A stretch of DNA of 64,000 nt from Helianthus annuus (Eukaryota; Streptophyta; Magnoliopsida; Asterales; Asteraceae). Every line of letters begins with the position of its first letter. Positions within the stretch are counted from its first letter, which is position 1. The DNA is taken from the NCBI RefSeq assembly GCF_002127325.2, contig NC_035448.2, positions 90,100,546-90,164,545 of the forward strand, written 5' to 3'. The notes under the pieces were generated by a model, which saw only the letters and a list, made by a program, of their open reading frames with translations, ran no database searches and was not told where the DNA came from. Below are positions 56,175 through 64,000 of this stretch, piece after piece. A program made the position numbers and the translations under genes.

Positions 56175-57889
56175 TGATCTTTTTAATATACAGCATTAAA
56201 AGAATCTAGACATATATTTTGGATAACTATAGTCTATCATGTGCCCAAGAATGAAGAAGGAAATTGGTCATAAAATCCTCAAGATCGTATTGTTCATACA
56301 TGTTTGAATAAATGATAATGTGGATAACCGCAACCAAAATGTGTAGCGCCTCTTGCGTGTACTGGACATATGTCTAAGTGGAAAACGAAACAATTTGTTG
56401 AGGAGGGGAAACCAACCAGTGGCCTCCGTTCCTATAGTATGCATTCCATACTACATAGGCTTTGATCATCATGGTGTTCTTCAAGATCATGTTTTGGCCT
56501 CATTCCACCATGAATAGCTTGGATCTAACCGATTTCCACATAAACAAGCTAAGATCTACCACAGATCTGAACATTTACATGGTGTAAAGGATTGAAAGAA
56601 GGATTTCCAACTTTCTTTCAACTCTTTTATACTCAATGCTTTCAAAACCGGAAGAAATGGAGCTTGAACCAACACACTAACCATTCTAACAGTTGTGTGG
56701 TTCAAGATTCGGATTCTATCTACGAGGTTCACCAATTTCGGGTTAAACGTTACACTCCAGTTCTGAACCGTTCACCGGCCGGATTTGGGTGGTTCCTGTC
56801 CGAGCAGGAGGAACAAGTAAGAACGAAAGTGTTATGGTTCAGCTCGATGTCAAAATGCCTCGATATAATGTCAAAACTATCATAACAGCCAAGTGTTAGA
56901 CGCAAAGGCCGACCAGGTCAAAAAGCTGACCGATCGGACAGGATGTTCGAACGGACAGCCTGGCCGATCGGACATGTCAGCCGATCGACCAGGCCAGCCG
57001 ATCGGCTAGCGTATGGCCCCACAATTTGATAATTTCATGAAGTATGGTATTGAATGAGGTGATGTCCGATCAAACGACTGATTGGTAAACATTACTCCTC
57101 GGATCATGAGATACTATGCTTCAACCCTTAATCGATTTTCAACTCGTCCGACGTAGTAAAGTGCCACCCGATCGAACATGTTGTCCGATCAGGTGACATC
57201 TCCTTGAGAACTCAACCAGAAGTGCCTAACCGATCGGTTGAGCCGGCTGATCGAACATACTGTTCGATCGATCGACCTGAAAGGTAAGAACACTTAAGTG
57301 TTCTCAAATGCTGCAACAAAAGCTTCGAAAGGTCAAACCATCATACACAAACACATCCTACACAAAGGAAGAAACAACCCACTTGAACAGTCCAGCCGAT
57401 CGAGCCTACCGGCCGATCGAACGGACTGTCCGAACGGATTGTCTAACGGAACGGACAACCTGTCCGATCGAACCTGCAGTCCGATCGACCAGGCTGTTCG
57501 ACCCACCAACACTTGTACTCGTTTCACGTGTCAGTCATCATTATGCTATCGAACTGTTCAGGTTAACCCCACTCTAAAGCGCTCCCTTCAATCCACAAAT
57601 CAATCGCTGTGAGTATACTCGATCCCTTTTTGCTTTTAGCACTTTTGGGTGTTACATACGTTACTTATATCAAAACATAATCGATCACACTACTCAAACT
57701 ATTTGAATGCTAACCAATATGCATGTATTACGTGACTAAATGAATGCTTGTTGATTGTGTTTACACGTGGAATGCTGTCTACCTACCTTAACGACGTAGT
57801 ACTATAGTTTGGACTCAGCACCCGTTCACACGGGGTTGTTAAGGACAATTACTTGCATGGATTACGGTGGTAATCATGTATTGCGAACT
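56175..57889. repeat. LTR-like, CCGATCGG-rich region
   Basis: No coding sequence is supported. Three clusters rich in the palindrome CCGATCGG and its relatives CGATCGA and GTCCGATCG lie at about 56920-57010, 57160-57260 and 57395-57505. GCTGTGAGTATACTCGATCC at 57608-57627 recalls the end of LTRs known from composite genomes (memory only). Probably part of an unidentified LTR in plus orientation. Confidence 0.4.
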
Positions 57890-58873
57890 TGTCACACCCT
57901 GGCTTTGCGGAAGCGTGGTTAATTTTGGTGTGACTTCTTAATACCATAGCTTAACCATAACAAGCTATATGAATTAAAACCATGCAAGATCATCCATTTA
58001 AGTTTTAAAACATAGGTAACATAACATTGTTTTACGACGTTGACTCATCCAACGGAAACTACAACCTGATAACATAAAAACATTGTTCGAAAAACACAAA
58101 CATCGACATGAAACAAACACAGTTTAAGGACTGTGACTCGTCCTGGAAAAAGTCACATCCCCTAAACCCGGATGACCTCGGGCTCTTATGCAGCGGGAAA
58201 ACGCAAAATACCGCGCCAGATCTTTAGTTCCCTGAAATACATGTAAGTTGGAAAAATCAACAATAATGTTGAGCGAGTTCATGTGTAAGTGAGTAAGTAA
58301 AACCTTTGTATGTATAAAATCCTGGTATGTAGCTAAGGAAAAAGAGATCACCAATGATTTGCAAGGCCTTTGATATGTGTGAAGTGCAAGTAGGAAGACT
58401 GAAACCTAGCGGATTTATGCGTTGGGCACAAAGTCACCCCGAGGTCTGTTATGCTGGGCCTGGGGCTAGGCTCGCTACACCCAGATAGATCTACCGCTCC
58501 TGTCCCTCGGTCCTACCCTGAGGATTAATGGCCTCAAGTTTCCGCCTACCCACTCACATGATCTAAGTAGTAAACCTCCTTACGCTAACCATACCATGTA
58601 AAAGTACTTGTAATCAAAGTAACATGTATTTCACCCCCGCAGTTTAGAAAACTGAAAACAGTTAAGAGAAAAGGGGGACATGAACTCACAGTGGTGCGTC
58701 TCTAATAAGAAGATCTCCTGATCAAACCGCTGAGCGACGACCTACACGTACTAAATCTATTAGACGGACGACCGTGCTTTAAGGTTTAAGTTTTTGGGAA
58801 ATAGTTAGACAACTATTTTGTAATTACACTTAGTAATTATTTTGGTAAATAAATTCCTTCCCAAGGATGGGGG
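57890..58873 (-). repeat. Partial LTR G
   Basis: Starts TGTCACACCCTGG (57890) without an adjacent primer site and is interrupted by LINE L5 at 58874. Family different from A and B. It has a C-rich block at 58440-58560 (CTACCGCTCCTGTCCCTCGG). The rest lies beyond the window. Confidence 0.55.
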
Positions 58874-59096
58874 TTTTTTTTGGGTAAAGGGTTACCCCGG
58901 TGAAATTTTATATCAACCAACAAATAAAAAACAGGGTGCAACGAGAAGCCGAAGCACACTACTAGACTTGGCATACCAAGACTAGGACACCAAAAGCAAA
59001 AACAACCCGACAAAGTCACAACCAAAACAAGCACAACTAAACTAAGAAACAAAACACAGCCCGACAAACAATCACATTAACTAGCGAGCTGGTCGC

Positions 59097-62000
59097 CTAG
59101 CCCGGGTCTTTGTCTTCATCGCTTGGAAGCAGCTTCCACTTCTCTTGAATGCTTCGATTATGCGAGCCACCCTTAAAGTTGAACCCCATCAACCGAAGCC
59201 GAACCGTAGACTTGATTTTCTCACACACCACATTCACACTTGCCACTTTGTTAGAGAATAAGCAATCGTTTCTCTCATGCCAAACAAAATACGCCGCCGC
59301 CGCAATAGCTAGCTTACAAACAATATGTTCCGTCTTCCTTGAGTTAGCCGTTTGCTCCATCCAGTTCATGATCGACTGCCACGAGTCATCAACTTCCCCC
59401 ATGTTTAGCAACCCTCTAACATTATTCCAGACTTGAGACGCAAACGAACAACTGAAGAACAAATGGTCTCTAGAATCCCGATCCTGCTTACATAATGGAC
59501 AGCACATAAGTCTTAAATTATAATCACTACCCGCTTCCCAGCTTGCTAACCGATCCTGTGTCTTAAGCTTATTTTTGATCACCAACCAAAGATGAAACGA
59601 GTGTCTTGGAATACATTGACTAAACCAAACCCCACTCACCCAAGAGACCGGCTGTTCCCGATGCCGAGTATTATGCCACACCTCCATAGAACCAAAAGGA
59701 CGAGTATTTCCCTCCAAATCTTTCCAGATCGTTTTATCATCCAGATTTTGCGTCAACCTTGGAGCATCTAACCCTATCAAGACCGGATAAACATCATACC
59801 ACGCGGATGGCCACTTCCACTGACCATGATCATCAAGAAGATCCGAAACAGACGAATTGATATTAAAACCCGCATTAGCAATTGCCCTCGGAGAAATAAA
59901 ATCAATAAGCGGACTGAGCTGGCACCAATTATCACTCCAAGCATTTACTTTAGAGCCACTCCTCACAATCTTCCATATAAACGGGCGAGCCGCATTCCGG
60001 ATAGAAAGGATTTTTCGCCACCCCCAGCTTATACTACCCCGGGGTTGAATTTCCCAAACGCTTCTACCCTTTAATTTATGAAGATGGATCCACTGAACCC
60101 AAAGGGATTTCCTTTCCGTAATAATACTCCAGAGATGATTAGTCATAAGAGCCTTATTCACATCCGAAATACTCCTAATTCCCAAGCCCCCTTCGTCCTT
60201 CGGTAAACAAACATCAGACCAAGCCACCTTTGCTTTCACTCGACCTTTGCTGTGAGCATTCCATAAAAACCGACGCATCAACTTCTCTAAATCGTTTATA
60301 ACTCTGGCCGGAATAATAAAAACGGAAGCCCAATAGATGTGCATAGCTGATAACACCGAGTTAATAAGTTGCAATCGACCCGCAAACGATAACGATTTGT
60401 TTATCCAACTATCAATCCTCTTCTCCATGCGTTCAACAAGAGGTTTACAATCTTTAAACATCAGCTTTGTAGTAATGAGCGGCACCCCCAAATACCGAAC
60501 CGGAAGGGCCCCCTCCCGAAACGACATAATATGAAGGATTTCGCGTTTAACACTTAACGGCACATTGCAGAAATAAGCTGTACTTTTGGCAGGACTAGGG
60601 ACCAAACCTGAAACTTTCATGAACTTCTCAAGACCATCTCGCACCTTCTTGACCGAGAATAAATCAGCGTGAACAAAAATGAAAAGGTCGTCCGCAAACG
60701 AAACATTAAGGATCCTTTGCTTCACACACTGAGAATGGAACTTGAAAGCTGAACTAGAGCTGGCACCGTGCTGAAGCAATAACGAAAGGACCTCCATAAC
60801 TAGAGTGAAAAGATATGGCGACATAGGGTCTCCTTGCCTCAATCCTCTTTTACCACTAAAATAGCCATACAAATTCCCATTAATACTTATAGAATACGAA
60901 GCTGTAGAAACACAGTTCATAATCCAAGTAACCATCTTCGAGTGAAAACCAAAACCTTTAAGCACATCCTCCAGAAATGACCAGCTAACAGTGTCATAGG
61001 CTTTTTGGATATCGATCTTGAAAGCACATCTAGCGGGGCCCCGGTTTAAGTGATAGTTATGCATTAGCTCCTGGGTAAGAAGGATATTATCAGAAATCTT
61101 TCTACCCGGAACAAACGCTGACTGATTAATGCTAACCAACTCCCCCAAACTTCCCTTAATTCTATCCGTAATTATCTTGCTAATACACTTGTACAAGACA
61201 TTACAGCACGAAATAGGCCGATAATCCAGGACCGAATCTGGAGTATCCACTTTAGGAATGAGAGCAAGAATCGTGTGATTTAATTGCTTTAATAGCTTAC
61301 CATTTGCAAAGAAATCCAAAATAGCATTCGTAACTTCCGTGCCCACAATATCCCAAGCATTTTTGAAGAACGCAGATGTGTAACCATCTGGACCCGGGGC
61401 TTTGTTCTCACCTATACTAAACATCGCCTTCTTTATTTCCTCACGAGTAACTTGTCGAACCATATGATCCGCAACATCCGTCGCCATCACATTCCGAAAG
61501 ACCTCCATGTTCAGCTTTGACACGTGATCCTCAGTACCAAGAAATTTTTCATAGTGATCAACAAGAGCATTCGGAACCTCATTGCCATCATAACGATTAC
61601 CAGCAACATCCCTTATAGACTGGATTCTGCTTCTTGCATTCCTACATTTCACCATATTCTGAAAGAATGACGTATTAGAATCCCCCGCACATAACCATTC
61701 CACCTTCGCCTTTTGCTTTAAGAAACATTCTTCATCGTATGACGCAATTCTGAATTCATTAAGGCATTCTGCTTCCCTGGTTCTCAACTCAAGATCAAGC
61801 GGATTGGCATCAATCATCTCCTGAATCCCATCAAGCTTCTTCCGCAAATCCGAAACCTTATCATGCAAGTTCCCCTGCTTGGACAGAATCTTTCGCATCA
61901 ACGGCTTCAAATTCCGGAGCTTTTGAGTAACCGAGAACATATTAAAGCCATGAATACTACGCTTCCATTCCTGCTCTACATACACAATGAACTCCGGCTT

Positions 62001-62768
62001 CGTTGTAATAAAGTTGGCGAATTTAAATGGTTTCGGCTGCTCCCTAACTTTGGTAAACATCTTTAGGATACACGGTGTATGATCCGAGACCCGAAACGGA
62101 TGGTAAAACACAAACGCTTCAGGGTACAACTCAAAGTACTTCATGTTTCCCATAACCCGGTCTATCTTTTTCAGCAACCCAACACCGTTTTTAGGCTTTT
62201 GACTCCAAGTGTAATGAAGGCCATGCCCCTTAATATCCATAAGTTCAGTAAACTGAACGCAATCATGAAACTCACGCATGCCAATCGAGGTGGAAGATGG
62301 ACCATATAACGAATCATTATAGTGCAAGGCAACGTTAAAATCCCCCATAACAACCCAAGGCTTATCATGACACAAGGCTTTATGCCTACAAAGATTATCC
62401 CACAAAGATCTTCGTTCCTGATACGTATTTCTTGCATAAACAAACGAGCAAAAGAACGATTTATTTTCACGCTTATGCCGGATTTGGGTGTGGATAACTT
62501 GGTCCAGTTGAGACAAAACCATAAGATCAACCACATCCTCATTCCAACCCAATATAATTCGAGTACCTCGATCACACAACGCACCATTAGAAGTCCAAGC
62601 CCAAGACCGGAAGACAGTTTTACAAACCTTGTCAAGGTTCAGTAAATCTACATGAGACTCCAGAAGACCACAAACAGCTAATTTATTTTCCGAAATAATA
62701 TTACGAACCTCCGTTTGTTTCAGGGGCTGGTTCAAGCCCCTAACGTTCCACGAAGCTATACTATCCAT
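59097..62768 (-). CDS. LINE L5 ORF2: endonuclease-reverse transcriptase
   Basis: 1,223 residues, no stop or frameshift, ATG at 62768 (MDSIASWNVRGLNQPLKQ). The AP-type endonuclease nicks target DNA: N8, E37 (LLESHV), D143/N145 in MGDFN, and the active H230 in VSDH. RT (about 450-800) primes on the nicked DNA: KAPGPDGYTS 456-465, NQSAFVPGRKISDN, D586 in FKIDIQKAYD, GLRQGDPMSPYLF 642-654, and FADD 691-694. The zf-RVT-like C-terminus has MCCPLCKQDRDSRDHLFFSC from 1088. It ends DKDPG. The start overlaps the ORF1 stop by 8 nt (62761-62768). All catalytic residues I can check are present. Confidence 0.94.
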   Translation of the reverse strand: MDSIASWNVRGLNQPLKQTEVRNIISENKLAVCGLLESHVDLLNLDKVCKTVFRSWAWTSNGALCDRGTRIILGWNEDVVDLMVLSQLDQVIHTQIRHKRENKSFFCSFVYARNTYQERRSLWDNLCRHKALCHDKPWVVMGDFNVALHYNDSLYGPSSTSIGMREFHDCVQFTELMDIKGHGLHYTWSQKPKNGVGLLKKIDRVMGNMKYFELYPEAFVFYHPFRVSDHTPCILKMFTKVREQPKPFKFANFITTKPEFIVYVEQEWKRSIHGFNMFSVTQKLRNLKPLMRKILSKQGNLHDKVSDLRKKLDGIQEMIDANPLDLELRTREAECLNEFRIASYDEECFLKQKAKVEWLCAGDSNTSFFQNMVKCRNARSRIQSIRDVAGNRYDGNEVPNALVDHYEKFLGTEDHVSKLNMEVFRNVMATDVADHMVRQVTREEIKKAMFSIGENKAPGPDGYTSAFFKNAWDIVGTEVTNAILDFFANGKLLKQLNHTILALIPKVDTPDSVLDYRPISCCNVLYKCISKIITDRIKGSLGELVSINQSAFVPGRKISDNILLTQELMHNYHLNRGPARCAFKIDIQKAYDTVSWSFLEDVLKGFGFHSKMVTWIMNCVSTASYSISINGNLYGYFSGKRGLRQGDPMSPYLFTLVMEVLSLLLQHGASSSSAFKFHSQCVKQRILNVSFADDLFIFVHADLFSVKKVRDGLEKFMKVSGLVPSPAKSTAYFCNVPLSVKREILHIMSFREGALPVRYLGVPLITTKLMFKDCKPLVERMEKRIDSWINKSLSFAGRLQLINSVLSAMHIYWASVFIIPARVINDLEKLMRRFLWNAHSKGRVKAKVAWSDVCLPKDEGGLGIRSISDVNKALMTNHLWSIITERKSLWVQWIHLHKLKGRSVWEIQPRGSISWGWRKILSIRNAARPFIWKIVRSGSKVNAWSDNWCQLSPLIDFISPRAIANAGFNINSSVSDLLDDHGQWKWPSAWYDVYPVLIGLDAPRLTQNLDDKTIWKDLEGNTRPFGSMEVWHNTRHREQPVSWVSGVWFSQCIPRHSFHLWLVIKNKLKTQDRLASWEAGSDYNLRLMCCPLCKQDRDSRDHLFFSCSFASQVWNNVRGLLNMGEVDDSWQSIMNWMEQTANSRKTEHIVCKLAIAAAAYFVWHERNDCLFSNKVASVNVVCEKIKSTVRLRLMGFNFKGGSHNRSIQEKWKLLPSDEDKDPG

Positions 62769-64000
62769 TCAAACCGTTTAGACCGGGAGTGCTTGCCCCC
62801 TCAGAACCTTTACGCTGATCATTCTTCATAAAGTTAGACATTTCCGTTGGTAACTTCTCTACTACCTCTTCTACGGGTTGGGTGTTCTTCCCATTCCCTG
62901 CCTTCATATTCCTTCTATCCTCCTTTTCCATCCCAACCCCATCGACTACAGATTCCCCATCCTCCTTAGACAACGCATCAAATGAGTTCCTGGTCTTGAC
63001 AGGCTCAGAATTCTTACCTCCCGTGCGAACCTCTGAATTATCAATTTTTGTACCCGAAGTACTGGCCCCCATATTCACTCCCTTTGGCCTGTAAACAAAC
63101 TTTTGTTTTTGCTTCCTTGGCATCACTCCAAATCTAGCCGTTCTCCTTTTATCAGTTACAAACCCATCCTCATCCACCACAACTTGCTTCTCCTTCTTAT
63201 TATTCATGTTTTTAGGACATGTCTGATCAGAATGACCGAACACACAACAGACCGAGCAACGATGAGGTTTCCATTCATATTCAATTTTGATTCGTTCAGT
63301 GATATAACCCTCCTCATCCAGCTTGGGAATAGCAACAGTAACATATTCCTTAATATCAGAATCCGCATTAATCTCAATTAACGCCCTGGCAAAGCTACTC
63401 CGACCCCAGTTATCACAACACATGTCAGCGGTATACCCGTCAAGCCGCTTTGGAGTCCCTAGTTTAGAAGCTAACAAGCTCAACCCGTCATCAGTATACA
63501 CCGCTATGGGAACATTATGCATTTTAACCCAGACTGGGACAGTCTTAATACCCTCCTTCCTAAGGCTAACCGATGGGGTCCAAACATTCAGAAACAAAGG
63601 CACTTTCCTAATCAACCAAGGACCATTCTCTAACACTTTAGACATACCCTCCTTAGAGTCAAATTTGAAGAAAAAGAATCCATCCGAGTTCATCATAATT
63701 TTCGAAAATCCATGCCTAGCCCAAACGTTTTTAGCGTAATATTCCACCACCGGAAAGGGAAGCCGATTACCCAAGAAATAACCATACAAAACATTTTCAA
63801 ATTTATCTTGGACCTTTCGAATTACCTCACGGGGTATAACTACATCAGCATCTTGACAAGTTTCCGTCGTCTCCATCCACCTGAAATTAACTTCCTTCTT
63901 CGTGTGAACACTAGTCTTGACCTTGTCCGCATACGAGTTGAGACTTGACCTAAAAACATGCATATCCTCCCTACCGCCCATGTTATTCCCCTCTGATTGA
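62761..64000 (-). CDS. LINE L5 ORF1 protein, N-terminus outside window
   Basis: Open from the right edge to the stop at 62761. The first ATG in the window is at 63981 (MGGREDMHVFRSS), but the frame is open upstream of it (QSEGNN...), and by comparison with L2 and L3 the real start lies beyond the edge. The DUF4283-like domain (NVLYGYFLGNRLPFPVV, FFFFKFDSKEGMSKVL, GPWLIRKVPLFL) is followed by CNxC-type knuckle CSVCCVFGHSDQTC and a basic linker. It ends GASTPGLNGLNG. Presumed RNA-binding partner of ORF2 in the retrotransposition particle. Confidence 0.88.
   Translation of the reverse strand, partial: QSEGNNMGGREDMHVFRSSLNSYADKVKTSVHTKKEVNFRWMETTETCQDADVVIPREVIRKVQDKFENVLYGYFLGNRLPFPVVEYYAKNVWARHGFSKIMMNSDGFFFFKFDSKEGMSKVLENGPWLIRKVPLFLNVWTPSVSLRKEGIKTVPVWVKMHNVPIAVYTDDGLSLLASKLGTPKRLDGYTADMCCDNWGRSSFARALIEINADSDIKEYVTVAIPKLDEEGYITERIKIEYEWKPHRCSVCCVFGHSDQTCPKNMNNKKEKQVVVDEDGFVTDKRRTARFGVMPRKQKQKFVYRPKGVNMGASTSGTKIDNSEVRTGGKNSEPVKTRNSFDALSKEDGESVVDGVGMEKEDRRNMKAGNGKNTQPVEEVVEKLPTEMSNFMKNDQRKGSEGASTPGLNGLNG

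Larger units (their letters stand above)
58874..64000 (-). mobile_element. LINE L5, ORF2 intact, 5' end outside window
   Basis: L1-clade LINE on the minus strand: T run 58874-58881, signature GGGTAAAGGGTTACCCCGG, 3' UTR to 59096, ORF2 complete, ORF1 open to the right edge. It is the best-preserved LINE here and could encode an active machinery. The 5' UTR and right target duplication are outside. Confidence 0.93.

Noticed and set aside
57298..57612. Arg/Thr-rich open frames in the CCGATCGG region
   Set aside because: Several overlapping frames are open on both strands because the repeat lacks stop codons. No conserved domain is visible.

Overview
The window is a block of plant intergenic DNA made almost wholly of nested retrotransposons. 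I see no host gene, rRNA, tRNA or CRISPR array. The evidence for a higher plant is: Ty3/gypsy elements with gag, protease, RT, RNase H, integrase and a chromodomain-like tail; primer sites matching plant initiator tRNA-Met; and L1-clade LINEs whose ORF1 has a DUF4283-like domain and a CCHC knuckle and whose ORF2 has endonuclease, RT and a zf-RVT-like tail. LTR edges of the type TGTCACACCCC and the gag families recall Asteraceae (daisy family). That assignment is from memory and only moderately sure.

Layout. Element A1 (gypsy, minus, 1-8157) runs off the left edge. It carries nonsense mutations and an in-frame insertion of a 5'-truncated LINE (L1, 2823-4899). A1 sits in element B, another minus gypsy element with an intact gag at 8304-9407. 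B's 5' LTR (B1, 10018-11297 continuing at 35748-37824) is split by a solo LTR of the same family (B2, 11298-35747, TSD AGTAT). B2 holds a near-complete LINE (L2, 11431-17177) and a second LINE (L3, 18692-33683) whose 5' half is inverted. L3 in turn holds a young gypsy element (A2, 23103-32548, TSD TTTGG) with LTRs that differ at two visible positions and one long open gag-pol frame.

To the right, 37825-40184 is the worn inside of an older A-like element (C). C's LTR (from 40185) is split by a third B-family LTR in the opposite orientation (B3, 42677-49163, TSD ATCGA), which contains the truncated LINE L4 (45078-48171). At 49998-51725 lies a plus-strand gag-protease unit (D). A decayed minus gypsy element (E, 51846-56174) follows, then a CCGATCGG-rich LTR-like stretch, then part of another LTR (G, 57890-58873). 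LINE L5 (58874 to the right edge) has an intact 1,223-residue ORF2.

The order of insertion can be read from the nesting: C, then B, then solo LTR B2, then L3, then A2. The points most worth a second look are: a phase-1 intron at the same place in three gag genes; the twin-priming structure of L3; an 8-base ORF1-stop/ORF2-start overlap in all three LINEs that show it; loss of a catalytic Asp in the otherwise intact RT of A2; and LTR motif arrays that have changed together on both sides of the promoter.
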